A DNA stretch of 64,000 nt from positions 620,001 through 684,000 of the forward strand of contig NZ_LARY01000001.1 of the NCBI RefSeq assembly GCF_003369925.1. Reading direction: 5' to 3'. The position numbers were made by a program, and so were the translations under genes. The notes under the pieces are model-generated. The model was given only the letters and a program-made list of their open reading frames with translations. It was not told the DNA's origin and did not search any database. This document shows, piece by piece, positions 9,873 to 18,956 of this stretch (its first letter is position 1; each line of letters starts with the position of its first letter). Origin of the DNA: Listeria kieliensis. GTDB lineage: Bacteria; Bacillota; Bacilli; Lactobacillales; Listeriaceae.

Positions 9873-10864
9873 AATTTTTACCCACTGAAGCGAATCAAAA
9901 TTTAACGGCTAAAGATATCGCGGCACTACTTACACCGCTTGATGCTACTTTTGTTGTTTTTCAAACTGAAAGAGATGAAAAAGCAGAAAAGCAGATGCTG
10001 CGTTTTTTTGACAATTATCAAGCCGAATTTGCTTCGCAGGACATTTTTTACTTCCTTGCAAATCCCGTTTATACACAGTTTTTGAAAAAACAGGAAAACA
10101 AAGAACCTTTTCTTGAAAAGGACGAGTTTCAATTTATCGATGAAATTAAAATTAGTATTCCGACATATGTTGAAAAAGATCCGTTTCTGGTTTTGCCTGA
10201 AAACTATAGCTATTTAATGTTTAGAAGAACCACTGTGCTTGAAAAAATAGCAATGCTACAAGAAGATTTGCCATTTGAAGTATTGATATATCAATTACTA
10301 CAATCAACGGATTCCATCGTCAAAGAGCGGATTCTTGAGACTTGGAAAGAGCCAAAAGCCAGAAATTCAGATGAGCTCGAGTTAGATAAAACAGCTGCAC
10401 TGTTTGCTAAATGGGTAAAGCGCCAACAGGAAAACTGTCAAATTCCGTTATTAAATCAAGAATTTGAAATCAACTTCCTTAATTATTTAATCAATACGCG
10501 AATAGGGCCGGCCTTTCAAGCAGAAGTGGAACAAGGAAACTCTTCAGCTGCACGCGAAATTTTAACGGAACTATTCCAAGAGCTCAAACGACTTGAAAAA
10601 ACGGTCGTTTCGGGACTAGTTTCACTCGGTTATTACTTTGTGCAAATTCCTGTTGAATATTATGGGAAAATCCGCGACGACTCTGAATTTATGAAACTCT
10701 ATTTGGAATTTGGGACGTTCTTGTTTAGTCAATTGCATTTTAATTCAAGAAGCTATTACTTGAGGTTTTACAGACAAGCAACTAATGCGCTTTATAAAGC
10801 AGTTCGTGCAAATTCGGAAAAACCGCTACGCAAATGTAATGAACTTTACTTTTCTCAAAAATAA
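9869..10864 (+). CDS. Unrecognised protein translationally coupled to the GT2-TagF fusion
   Basis: A 331-residue soluble protein that I do not recognise. It has no signal peptide or membrane helix; it is rich in Glu, Lys and Phe and looks mostly helical after residue ~120. It begins with an ATGA overlap on the upstream transferase, with GGAGGAG inside that gene's 3' end as its ribosome site. That coupling suggests it works with the transferase, for example as a partner or chain-length factor, but this is inference only. A terminator follows at 10882. Confidence 0.75.
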   Translation: MKFLPTEANQNLTAKDIAALLTPLDATFVVFQTERDEKAEKQMLRFFDNYQAEFASQDIFYFLANPVYTQFLKKQENKEPFLEKDEFQFIDEIKISIPTYVEKDPFLVLPENYSYLMFRRTTVLEKIAMLQEDLPFEVLIYQLLQSTDSIVKERILETWKEPKARNSDELELDKTAALFAKWVKRQQENCQIPLLNQEFEINFLNYLINTRIGPAFQAEVEQGNSSAAREILTELFQELKRLEKTVVSGLVSLGYYFVQIPVEYYGKIRDDSEFMKLYLEFGTFLFSQLHFNSRSYYLRFYRQATNALYKAVRANSEKPLRKCNELYFSQK

Positions 10865-10881
10865 GACAGACTGACTTGCTT

Positions 10882-10918
10882 AAGAAAAAGAAGAGTTTTT
10901 CCCTTCTTTTTCTTTTCT
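10882..10918 (+). terminator. Terminator before tarI
   Basis: The stem AAGAAAAAGAAG / CTTCTTTTTCTT ends in a T-rich tail. It separates the fusion operon from tarIJ. Confidence 0.7.
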
Positions 10919-10920
10919 TG

Positions 10921-10929
10921 TGTTATAAT
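10921..10929 (+). promoter_or_regulatory. Extended -10 promoter for tarIJ
   Basis: TGTTATAAT gives TG-n-TATAAT, a perfect extended -10, 52 bases before the tarI start. No convincing -35 is present. Confidence 0.55.
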
Positions 10930-10980
10930 ACATGTGTTATGTTAGCTTTCAATCTTTAGAGATAAAGGAGACTATAAAAA

Positions 10981-11694
10981 ATGATCTATGCTGAAATTCT
11001 TGCTGGAGGGAAAGGTACGAGAATGGGAAATGTAAGCATGCCCAAACAGTATCTGCCACTAAACGGCAAACCTGTAATCGTTCATACGGTTGAGAAATTT
11101 ATTTTGAATGCTCGTTTCGATAAAATTCTTGTGGCTTCGCCAAAAGAATGGATCAATCATACTGAAGACATTTTGAAAAAGTATATTCAAGATGAGCGTG
11201 TGATTGTTATTGAAGGCGGAGCTGACCGTAATGAAACGATTATGAGTGGAATTCGTCATGTTGAACAAAACTACGGGTTAAATGAAGAAGATGTTTTAAT
11301 TACACATGATGCCGTTCGGCCATTCCTAACGCATCGCATTATCGAAGAAAATATTAATGCTGCACTTGAATACGGGGCAGTGGATACGGTGATTACAGCT
11401 ACGGATACAATTGTTGAATCGACCAATCATGAATTCATTACAGATATCCCGGTGCGAGATGTGATGTATCAAGGGCAAACGCCGCAAAGCTTTAATATGA
11501 AGCGTCTTAGTGATCATTATCACGCTCTTTCCGATGAGCAAAAACAAATTTTAACGGATGCCTGCAAAATTTGTCTGCTTGCCGGAGAAAAAGTAAGTCT
11601 CGTAAAAGGTGAAATTTTCAACATTAAGATTACTACACCTTATGATATGCAAGTAGCCAATGCGATTATACAGGAGCGGATTAGCCATGATTAA
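10981..11694 (+). CDS. tarI: Ribitol-5-phosphate cytidylyltransferase (IspD-like)
   Basis: Makes CDP-ribitol from CTP and ribitol-5-phosphate. The 237 residues show the IspD-family nucleotide loop [31 protein letters not shown] and HDAVRPF. IspD itself has the same fold, but the direct overlap with a TarJ-type reductase makes TarI the better call. The ribosome site is AAAGGAG. The last eight bases overlap the start of tarJ. Confidence 0.92.
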   Translation: MIYAEILAGGKGTRMGNVSMPKQYLPLNGKPVIVHTVEKFILNARFDKILVASPKEWINHTEDILKKYIQDERVIVIEGGADRNETIMSGIRHVEQNYGLNEEDVLITHDAVRPFLTHRIIEENINAALEYGAVDTVITATDTIVESTNHEFITDIPVRDVMYQGQTPQSFNMKRLSDHYHALSDEQKQILTDACKICLLAGEKVSLVKGEIFNIKITTPYDMQVANAIIQERISHD

Positions 11695-12712
11695 TCAAGT
11701 ATACCGGCTTGTTTCGGAAAGACAATTTGAAGTTGCCAATATTGATGAAACGCTGACTGAAGATGCTGTCGTTGTTCGCCCAACGTATCTCTCAATTTGT
11801 GCAGCTGACCAGCGTTATTATACGGGGTCACGCGGCAAAGAAATTTTAGCTAAGAAACTACCGATGGCTTTAATTCATGAAGGCGTGGGCGAAGTTGTTT
11901 ATGATGCCAAAAAAGAATTTCCAATTGGAACAAAAGTCGTGATGATTCCGAATACACCTTTTGAAAAGGATCCCGTGATCGCGGAAAACTATTTGAGAAG
12001 CAGCAAGTTTCGCTCAAGTGGGTTTGATGGCTTGATGCAAGACAATGTGTTTATGCGTCGCGACCGGTTGATTGCTTTGCCTGAAGATTTAGACATGACC
12101 GTAGCAGCTTTTTCAGAACTAATTTCAGTTGCTGTTCATGCTGTGCGTCGTTTCGATTCTCGTGCAGATGCCAATCGTTCTTCGTTTGGAGTTTGGGGTG
12201 ATGGCAATCTAGGTTTCATCACTTGCTTACTACTAAAAAATATGTTCCCAGATGCAAAAGTATATATTTTCGGGAAGACGCCTTATAAACTCGATTTCTT
12301 CTCGTTTGTAGATGCAGCTTATAGCATTGATGCAATTCCAGAAGACCTAGAGATTGACCAAGCGTTTGAATGTGCCGGTGGGAAGGGAAGTCAATATGCG
12401 GTAGATCAAATTATTGATTTGATCAAACCAGAAGGAACGATTTCTTTACTCGGCGTATCTGAGTATCCAATTGAAGTGAATACGCGTATGGTGCTTGAAA
12501 AAGGGTTAACACTTTATGGAAGTAGCCGAAGCGGGCGAGTGGATTTCCAAGCAACTGTTGATTTTCTAAGCAGTAATCGACGTGCTGTGGAATACCTTTC
12601 CAACCTCGTTGGCGAAGTGCATGACGTCAGAAGCATTCAAGATGTGATTGAAGCTTTCGAAGCCGATTTGCGCAGCCCATGGGGCAAAACCGTTATGGCG
12701 TGGAATATTTAA
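11687..12712 (+). CDS. tarJ: Ribulose-5-phosphate reductase (TarJ)
   Basis: An NADPH-dependent medium-chain dehydrogenase of 341 residues that reduces ribulose-5-phosphate to ribitol-5-phosphate for TarI. The N-terminal zinc-site region reads [13 protein letters not shown] with IHEGVGEV; the Rossmann part begins near [10 protein letters not shown]. The start at 11687 is chosen for AGGAG inside tarI. TarI and TarJ as a coupled pair are the mark of ribitol-containing wall teichoic acid. Confidence 0.92.
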   Translation: MINQVYRLVSERQFEVANIDETLTEDAVVVRPTYLSICAADQRYYTGSRGKEILAKKLPMALIHEGVGEVVYDAKKEFPIGTKVVMIPNTPFEKDPVIAENYLRSSKFRSSGFDGLMQDNVFMRRDRLIALPEDLDMTVAAFSELISVAVHAVRRFDSRADANRSSFGVWGDGNLGFITCLLLKNMFPDAKVYIFGKTPYKLDFFSFVDAAYSIDAIPEDLEIDQAFECAGGKGSQYAVDQIIDLIKPEGTISLLGVSEYPIEVNTRMVLEKGLTLYGSSRSGRVDFQATVDFLSSNRRAVEYLSNLVGEVHDVRSIQDVIEAFEADLRSPWGKTVMAWNI

Positions 12713-12730
12713 CTTTCAAAGATTGAAAAG

Positions 12731-12758
12731 AGAGGTGCCGCAATCCTGCGGCACCTCT
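12731..12758 (+). terminator. Perfect 12-bp hairpin between tarJ and the TagB-like gene
   Basis: AGAGGTGCCGCA pairs perfectly with TGCGGCACCTCT around a 4-base loop. The tail after the stem (TGCTACATAT) is not T-rich, so it may be a weak terminator or an mRNA-processing hairpin that lowers downstream expression. Confidence 0.55.
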
Positions 12759-12787
12759 TGCTACATATTAGGAGGAGTGGACCTGAA

Positions 12788-13927
12788 ATGAAACGAATTC
12801 TGGCACAAATTTACATGCTCATTTTGCGTGGAATTGCCGCAATTTTTCGGCCGTTTAAGTTACAAACCAAAGTGGTCATGCTCGTGACTTTCCAAGATAA
12901 TCCTGAGCAAATTTTAAAGAAAATGACTGAATTGCGCGTTTCTCCGGAGACGATCGTTTTTTATGATCCGCGCGTTGATGAATCGAAGCTTTCCTACAAT
13001 TTTGTCCGGACAATTCCGCTAACTTTTGCGTCGGTTTTTAAACGACTCTATCACATGAGCCGGGCAAAAGTAGTGATCGTGGATAATTATTTCCCAGAGC
13101 TTGCGGCAATAAACTTTAAAAAGGACGCGTGCTGCATTCAAATTTGGCATGCGAACGGAGCACTCAAGAAGTTTGCTTGGGAGGACAAGGCTACAGCTTT
13201 ACGTACAAAAAGTGAACAAAATCGTTTTAAAGCCGTCTATGCTCGTTTTCACAAGGTAGTTGTGGGTTCTGATGCGATGGGAGAAATTTTCAAGCGCTCT
13301 TTTTTACTTGAAAGTGAGGACCGATTACTAAAAACAGGTGTGCCAAGTACAGATTACTTTTTTGACCAAGAAGAAATCAACCGGATTCGGGCTAGTTATC
13401 AGGAGAAATACCAGAAAAAAACGATTTTGTACGCACCGACGTTTCGAGACAAGGAGCTAAATCAGGCGCAGCTCTTGCTTGATCTTGAAAAAATGCGCGC
13501 TCTTCTTGCGGACAAGTTTGTGCTCTTGCTGAAGCTTCACCCTTCGATCCAAGCGGACGCAGATATTCCAGAAGATGAGTTCGTGAAGCTTTTTCACAAG
13601 AACGAATCGATGCGCGAAGCCTTAGCAGGCTCAGATGTGCTTGTGACGGATTATTCTTCTTCGCCATTTGAATTTGCTTTACTTGGCCGCCCTATTTATT
13701 TCTTTACGCCAGATATTGAGCAATACGACCGGGAACGTGGCCTTGTTACAGGATTTTCAGAGCTGATCCCAGGGAAGCCCTATCTCACGACAGAATCGCT
13801 TGCTCATGGTATCCTAAATGATGAGGCAGATCTAGAGGAAATTGCGCGCTTCAGCGCAACTTGGAATCAGTATTCAAAAGGGCATTCCGCTGCGAATCTC
13901 GTTGATTTTATCCAGAAAAAACTTTGA
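12788..13927 (+). CDS. CDP-glycerol:glycerophosphate glycerophosphotransferase (TagB/TarF-like)
   Basis: A 379-residue membrane-associated enzyme that adds one or a few glycerol-phosphate units to the teichoic acid linkage unit. The N-terminal ~22 residues are amphipathic/hydrophobic; the catalytic domain shows IWHANGALKKF, LYAPTFRD, LKLHPSIQ and VTDYSSSPFEFA. The start at 12788 follows TAGGAGGAG. The tagD gene 14 bases downstream would supply CDP-glycerol, which favours TagB or TarF over a ribitol enzyme; sequence alone does not settle which. Confidence 0.87.
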   Translation: MKRILAQIYMLILRGIAAIFRPFKLQTKVVMLVTFQDNPEQILKKMTELRVSPETIVFYDPRVDESKLSYNFVRTIPLTFASVFKRLYHMSRAKVVIVDNYFPELAAINFKKDACCIQIWHANGALKKFAWEDKATALRTKSEQNRFKAVYARFHKVVVGSDAMGEIFKRSFLLESEDRLLKTGVPSTDYFFDQEEINRIRASYQEKYQKKTILYAPTFRDKELNQAQLLLDLEKMRALLADKFVLLLKLHPSIQADADIPEDEFVKLFHKNESMREALAGSDVLVTDYSSSPFEFALLGRPIYFFTPDIEQYDRERGLVTGFSELIPGKPYLTTESLAHGILNDEADLEEIARFSATWNQYSKGHSAANLVDFIQKKL

Positions 13928-13941
13928 AAGAGAGTGGAAAC

Positions 13942-14325
13942 ATGAAAAAGGTGATTACTTACGGCACGTTTGATTTGTTACACTGGGGGCATATTGAACT
14001 TTTGCGACGTGCAAAAGAAATGGGCGATTATCTAATTGTCGCCCTATCAACCGATTCATTTAACCGAATCAAACATAAAGAAGCCTATCACAGTTACTCG
14101 CATCGCAAGTTAATTTTAGAAGCGATTCGTTATGTGGACGAAGTGATTCCAGAAGAAAACTGGGATCAAAAAGTAGCAGACATTAAAACCCATGGTGTGG
14201 ACGTATTTGTCATGGGTGATGACTGGAAAGGCGAGTTTGATTTTTTAAAACCTTATTGTGAAGTAGTTTATTTGCCAAGAACCGACGGGATTTCGACTAC
14301 ACAAATTAAAGAGGATTTGCGCTGA
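13942..14325 (+). CDS. tagD: Glycerol-3-phosphate cytidylyltransferase
   Basis: Makes CDP-glycerol from CTP and glycerol-3-phosphate. The 127 residues are standard for TagD/TarD. GTFDLLHWGH holds the HxGH catalytic motif, and RTDGISTT is the second signature. The start at 13942 is chosen for GAAAGAGAGTGG upstream. It is the last gene of the polymer operon. Confidence 0.96.
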   Translation: MKKVITYGTFDLLHWGHIELLRRAKEMGDYLIVALSTDSFNRIKHKEAYHSYSHRKLILEAIRYVDEVIPEENWDQKVADIKTHGVDVFVMGDDWKGEFDFLKPYCEVVYLPRTDGISTTQIKEDLR

Positions 14326-14354
14326 GTTGGCTTTTTGGGCAGAGCGCAAGAAAA

Positions 14355-14383
14355 TTTTCAGATGTAAAAAATTATGCTATGAT
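14355..14383 (+). promoter_or_regulatory. Putative promoter of the pncB-nadE operon
   Basis: TTTTCA and TATGAT are separated by 17 bases, about 55 bases before the pncB start. Confidence 0.45.
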
Positions 14384-14438
14384 GTTCGTAAGTGTGATTT
14401 CAGCCAGACAAGGCTAGAATAAGGATTGGAGAAAAACC

Positions 14439-15929
14439 ATGACAAACTTATATCAAGATGATAGTTTAACTTTACACACTGATTTGTATCAGTTAAATAT
14501 GATGAAAGCTTATTTTGATGACGGAATTCATGAACGAAGAAGCATTTTTGAAGTTTTCTTCCGTGAAATGCCGTTTAATTCTGGCTATGTGGTTTTTGCT
14601 GGGCTTGAGCGCATTGTTTCGTACATTGAGAATTTACGCTTCACAGAAAGCGATATTCAATATGTGCATGATGAACTGGGATTTGATGGCCCTTTTTTGG
14701 AGTACTTAAAAAACTTTAAGTTTAGTGGAACGATTCGTTCAGTTCGCGAAGGGGAATTTGTGTTTAAAACTGAGCCCATTATACAAGTGGAAGCAAACCT
14801 TGCGGAAGCTCAGTTGATCGAAACGGCACTATTAAATATTGTAAATTTCCAAACGCTGATCGCAACAAAGGCCGCTCGGATTCGTTCTGTAGTGGATGAT
14901 GATAGCTTAGCGGAGTTTGGCACGCGTCGTGCGCAGGAAATGGATGCCGCGATTTGGGGCACGCGTGCAGCTTATATTGGCGGCTGTGATTCGACAAGTA
15001 ACGTGCGTGCCGGCAAGATTTTTGGGATTCCGGTTTCTGGAACGATGGCGCATGCGATGGTTCAGGCGTACCGGGATGAATATGAGGCGTTTAAAAGCTA
15101 TGCGAAGACGCACAAGAATTCCATTTTCTTAGTGGATACTTATGATACGCTTAAATCGGGCGTTCCGAATGCCATCCGAGTAGCGCAAGAGCTTGGCGAT
15201 GAAATCAATTTTATCGGGATTCGGCTAGATAGCGGAGATATGGCGTTTCTTTCCAAGAAAGCACGGCAAATGCTCGATGAAGCAGGGTTTCCGGATGCGA
15301 AAATTTTTGCTTCAAGTGACTTGGATGAGCATACGATTTTGTCGCTTAAAGCGCAAAAAGCAAAAATTGATTCTTGGGGTGTTGGAACCAAGCTGATTAC
15401 AGCCTACGATCAACCAGCACTTGGAGCAGTCTATAAAATGGCGGCGATTGCGGATGAAAATGATGTTTTGCAAGACTCGATAAAACTTTCAAGCAACACG
15501 GAAAAAGTGTCAACGCCTGGGGAAAAACGAGTTTATCGGATTATTTCCGAAAGCAAGCGTCCAAAAGCGGAAGGCGATTATATTGCGATGGCAGACGAAT
15601 CGCTTGATGACGTGAAAGAGCTGACGATGTTCCACCCGGTGCACACTTATATCACGAAAACGGTGAAAAATTTCAAAGCGAAAGAACTTCTTATACCGGT
15701 TTTTGAAGGCGGGAAACGCGTGTATGACTTGCCGTCACTTGAAGAGATTAAAGCATACAAAGAAAAAAACCTTGCGCTTCTTTGGGGCGAGTACAAACGA
15801 ACTGTTCGACCAGAGCAGTATCCAGTTGACTTGAGTGTTAAATGCTGGAAGAATAAAATGAAAAATATTGAGAAAGTGCGAAAAAGCGTACAGCTTCATT
15901 CGCCAGTTGATCTTAATTTTCCTTTATAA
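14439..15929 (+). CDS. pncB: Nicotinate phosphoribosyltransferase
   Basis: Converts nicotinate and PRPP to nicotinate mononucleotide in NAD salvage. The 496 residues are usual for the family. Motifs include DLYQLNMMKAY, FREMPFNSGY, EFGTRRAQ with GGCDSTSN (active-site region), and RLDSGDMAFLSKKAR. It starts the NAD operon; nadE follows after 25 bases with AGGAGG. Confidence 0.96.
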   Translation: MTNLYQDDSLTLHTDLYQLNMMKAYFDDGIHERRSIFEVFFREMPFNSGYVVFAGLERIVSYIENLRFTESDIQYVHDELGFDGPFLEYLKNFKFSGTIRSVREGEFVFKTEPIIQVEANLAEAQLIETALLNIVNFQTLIATKAARIRSVVDDDSLAEFGTRRAQEMDAAIWGTRAAYIGGCDSTSNVRAGKIFGIPVSGTMAHAMVQAYRDEYEAFKSYAKTHKNSIFLVDTYDTLKSGVPNAIRVAQELGDEINFIGIRLDSGDMAFLSKKARQMLDEAGFPDAKIFASSDLDEHTILSLKAQKAKIDSWGVGTKLITAYDQPALGAVYKMAAIADENDVLQDSIKLSSNTEKVSTPGEKRVYRIISESKRPKAEGDYIAMADESLDDVKELTMFHPVHTYITKTVKNFKAKELLIPVFEGGKRVYDLPSLEEIKAYKEKNLALLWGEYKRTVRPEQYPVDLSVKCWKNKMKNIEKVRKSVQLHSPVDLNFPL

Positions 15930-15954
15930 GTGAAACAAATAGGAGGCTCATTGA

Positions 15955-16776
15955 ATGGATATTAGAGAACAAATTTTAGCAGAAATGAAGGTCAAAGCTG
16001 AAATTGATCCTCAAGAAGAAATTCGGAAAAGTGTCAAGCTACTCAAAGACTACTTGAAGAAAAATTCATTTTTGAGAAGTCTTGTTTTGGGGATTTCAGG
16101 TGGGCAAGACTCCACTTTAGTTGGTAAGCTAGCTCAAATCGCCATTTCTGAGCTTCGCGAAGAGACGGGAGGGGACTACCAGTTTCTTGCGGTGAGTCTT
16201 CCTTACGGCGAGCAGTTAGACGAGGCGGATCGGCAAGATGCCTTGGAATTTATTGCGCCCGATCAAACGGTTGTGATCAATATTAAGGCTGCGGTCGATG
16301 CTAGCGCAAAAACGCTGAAAGAAGCCGGGATTTTGCTAACTGATTTTGCGAAGGGGAATGAAAAAGCACGGGAACGGATGAAAGCCCAGTATTCAGTTGC
16401 GGCGATGCACCAAGGTGTGGTGGTTGGAACGGATCACTCGGCAGAAGCGGTGACGGGCTTTTATACGAAATATGGCGACGGGGGAACGGACATCAATCCG
16501 ATTTTTCGTTTGAATAAACGCCAAGGAAAAATGTTGCTTAAAGCATTAGGCTGTCCGGAGCATTTATACTTGAAAAAACCGACTGCGGATTTGGAAGAGG
16601 ATAAACCGGCATTGCCTGACGAAGTGGCGCTTGGTGTAACTTATGATGAAATTGATGATTACTTAGAGGGTAAGCCTGTTTCAGGCGAAGCAGCAGCCAA
16701 AATTGAAAGTTGGTATTTGAAATCGCGGCACAAACGCCATATGCCGATTACGATTTTTGATGATTTTTGGAAATAG
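15955..16776 (+). CDS. nadE: Ammonia-dependent NAD synthetase
   Basis: Amidates nicotinate adenine dinucleotide to NAD. It is 273 residues, the short ammonia-using form without a glutaminase domain. The PP-loop reads [28 protein letters not shown] and FRLNKRQGK are typical NadE segments. It is in an operon with pncB. Confidence 0.96.
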   Translation: MDIREQILAEMKVKAEIDPQEEIRKSVKLLKDYLKKNSFLRSLVLGISGGQDSTLVGKLAQIAISELREETGGDYQFLAVSLPYGEQLDEADRQDALEFIAPDQTVVINIKAAVDASAKTLKEAGILLTDFAKGNEKARERMKAQYSVAAMHQGVVVGTDHSAEAVTGFYTKYGDGGTDINPIFRLNKRQGKMLLKALGCPEHLYLKKPTADLEEDKPALPDEVALGVTYDEIDDYLEGKPVSGEAAAKIESWYLKSRHKRHMPITIFDDFWK

Positions 16777-16788
16777 GAGGGAAACGAG

Positions 16789-17097
16789 ATGAAGGTAGGT
16801 TATGGATTAATTACAACATTCCATGCGCATGCAGGACAACAAAAAGAGCTAGCAGAAATTTTGTTAGAAGGGGCAGCTGTCATGGAAGAGATTCCGGCTT
16901 GTCTTGAATACATCGTTGGAACTTCAGAACAAGATGAAGATACGGTTTTTGTGGTGGAGGTCTGGACAGATGAAGGGCGGCACCGCGCTTCGCTTGATAA
17001 TCCAGCCGTAAAAGCAGTAATAGAACGAGGAGCTCCATTAATTCGTGAAGTGGAACGCAATAAAGAACTAGATCTTTTAGGTGGAAAAGGGCTTTAG
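16789..17097 (+). CDS. Putative antibiotic-biosynthesis-monooxygenase (ABM) family protein
   Basis: A 102-residue single-domain protein with the dimeric ferredoxin-like ABM pattern: GLITTFHAHAGQQKELAEIL, EYIVGTSEQDEDTVFVVEVW and a late HRASLDNPAVKA segment. Family members are quinol monooxygenases or heme/stress-linked enzymes; the substrate here is unknown. It is the third gene of the NAD operon, with AGGAGG 12 bases after nadE. Confidence 0.75.
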   Translation: MKVGYGLITTFHAHAGQQKELAEILLEGAAVMEEIPACLEYIVGTSEQDEDTVFVVEVWTDEGRHRASLDNPAVKAVIERGAPLIREVERNKELDLLGGKGL

Positions 17098-17122
17098 AAG
17101 CGAGGAAAATTCACAAACGGGG

Positions 17123-17151
17123 TTGCAAGATTGAACAGTTGACGTTAAAAT
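17123..17151 (+). promoter_or_regulatory. Putative promoter of guaA
   Basis: TTGCAA and TAAAAT are separated by 17 bases. Transcription from here would pass both hairpins at 17164 and 17203 before guaA. Confidence 0.45.
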
Positions 17152-17163
17152 GAAAGAAGAATG

Positions 17164-17228
17164 AAAAGGGCAAGCAATTGTCCTTTTCTTTGTTAGTGAG
17201 CGAGCCGATTTTATTCGGCTTAATTTTA
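17164..17228 (+). terminator. Two hairpins in the guaA leader
   Basis: The first stem, AAAAGGGCAA / TTGTCCTTTT (17164-17187), ends in T-rich DNA and may terminate the nad operon. The second, AGCCGA / TCGGCT (17203-17220), is followed by TAATTTTAT. If the promoter at 17123 is used, they could act as attenuators. I see no purine riboswitch. Confidence 0.55.
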
Positions 17229-17254
17229 TAGATAAGGTGGTTTTGGAAAAAACG

Positions 17255-18799
17255 ATGAAAGAATTTGCCGAACAAGAAAAAATTATCGTTCTGGATTTTG
17301 GAAGCCAGTACAACCAATTGATAACACGACGCATTCGTGAATTTGGCGTTTATAGTGAACTTCATCCCCACACGATTACGGTGGAAGAAATGAAGGCACT
17401 AAATCCGAAGGGAATCATCTTCTCTGGTGGACCAAACAGTGTGTATGATGAGGGAGCATTCCGTTGTGATGAAGGGCTATTCGAGATGGGCATTCCAATT
17501 CTTGGAATTTGCTATGGCATGCAACTGATGACGCTTCACTTTGATGGAAAAGTAGAACCCGCGAAAGATCGTGAATACGGTAAAGCAAACGTTCATCTAG
17601 AAATTCCAAACCATTTATTTGCAGGCATTCCGACAGATCAAACTGTTTGGATGAGTCACGGGGACCTTGTTGTTACTGCACCGAAGGATTTCGAAGTCGT
17701 TGGAACGAGCAAATCTTGCCCGATCGCAGCGATTGCAGATGAAAACCGGAAAATGTATGGCGTGCAGTTCCACCCAGAAGTTCGCCATTCAGAATACGGC
17801 AATGACCTTTTGAAAAACTTTGCACTGAACATTTGTGGTTGTAAAGGTGACTGGTCAATGGAAAACTTTATCGAAGTGGAAATTGACAAAATCCGTGAAA
17901 CCGTTGGCGACAAAAAAGTGCTACTTGCGCTTTCAGGCGGCGTTGATTCTTCTGTTGTTGGCGTTTTGATTCATAAAGCCATTGGCGATCAACTAACGTG
18001 TATCTTTGTTGACCACGGTTTGCTTCGTAAAGGAGAAGCGGATCAAGTCATGGAAACTCTTCAAGGTGAATTCAATATGAATATCATCAAAGTAGATGCG
18101 AAGGAACGCTTCTTATCGAAATTAAAAGGAGTTTCTGATCCTGAACAAAAACGTAAAATTATCGGAAACGAATTTATTTATGTCTTTGACGATGAAGCAG
18201 GGAAGCTTGATGGCGTTGAGTTCCTAGCACAAGGAACACTTTATACAGACATCATCGAAAGTGGAACAGCAACAGCGCAAACGATCAAGTCACATCATAA
18301 CGTTGGCGGACTTCCAGAAGACATGAGTTTTAAACTCATTGAACCGTTAAATACGCTATTTAAAGACGAGGTGCGTGCACTTGGAACTGAACTTGGCATG
18401 CCAGATGCAATCGTTTGGCGGCAACCGTTCCCAGGTCCTGGACTTGGAATACGTGTGCTAGGCGAAGTGACAGAGGAAAAACTAGAAATTGTGCGGGACT
18501 CGGACTATATTTTACGCGAAGAAATCAAAGAAGCTGGGCTTGACCGCGAGATTTGGCAATACTTTACGGCACTTCCGAACATTCGTAGTGTGGGTGTCAT
18601 GGGCGACGGTCGGACTTACGATCACACAATTGTGATTCGTGCGGTGACAAGTATCGACGGCATGACAGCTGACTGGGCACGAATTCCGTGGGATGTGCTT
18701 GAGAAGATTTCTGTGCGGATTGTGAATGAAGTGCAGAACGTCAACCGCGTTGTTTATGACGTGACGAGTAAGCCGCCTGCTACTGTGGAATGGGAATGA
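17255..18799 (+). CDS. guaA: GMP synthase (glutamine-hydrolysing)
   Basis: Converts XMP to GMP with glutamine and ATP. The 514 residues hold a class I glutaminase domain (GICYGMQ with catalytic Cys, QFHPEVRHS with His-Glu), an ATP pyrophosphatase domain ([10 protein letters not shown]) and a C-terminal dimer domain ending in KPPATVEWE. The start at 17255 is chosen for AAGGTGG upstream. The 3' end of guaA is a known insertion point for integrative elements in Firmicutes, and an accessory region starts directly after it here. Confidence 0.97.
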   Translation: MKEFAEQEKIIVLDFGSQYNQLITRRIREFGVYSELHPHTITVEEMKALNPKGIIFSGGPNSVYDEGAFRCDEGLFEMGIPILGICYGMQLMTLHFDGKVEPAKDREYGKANVHLEIPNHLFAGIPTDQTVWMSHGDLVVTAPKDFEVVGTSKSCPIAAIADENRKMYGVQFHPEVRHSEYGNDLLKNFALNICGCKGDWSMENFIEVEIDKIRETVGDKKVLLALSGGVDSSVVGVLIHKAIGDQLTCIFVDHGLLRKGEADQVMETLQGEFNMNIIKVDAKERFLSKLKGVSDPEQKRKIIGNEFIYVFDDEAGKLDGVEFLAQGTLYTDIIESGTATAQTIKSHHNVGGLPEDMSFKLIEPLNTLFKDEVRALGTELGMPDAIVWRQPFPGPGLGIRVLGEVTEEKLEIVRDSDYILREEIKEAGLDREIWQYFTALPNIRSVGVMGDGRTYDHTIVIRAVTSIDGMTADWARIPWDVLEKISVRIVNEVQNVNRVVYDVTSKPPATVEWE

Positions 18800-18896
18800 T
18801 CTAAAAATGAAGTTCAATAGAATCAAGGATTTTTAGGGCATTTGTAGAGGTATAAAACAGCTTAAAAATGGGTTTAGGTGGTTCCGAACTGTCCCA

Positions 18897-18944
18897 AAAT
18901 AGTGCTATCCAAAGTTCAAAATTTGGGTAAGCACTATTTTTTAT
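18897..18944. terminator. Terminator between guaA and the accessory gene
   Basis: AAAATAGTGCT pairs with AGCACTATTTT, with an inner CCAAA / TTTGG pair. A and T runs on the two sides fit a convergent bidirectional terminator. Confidence 0.8.
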
Positions 18945-18956
18945 AAGTTTCAGCAT

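Noticed and set aside
17098-17254. Purine riboswitch before guaA
   Set aside because: The conserved core of guanine/adenine riboswitches is not visible; only simple hairpins are present.
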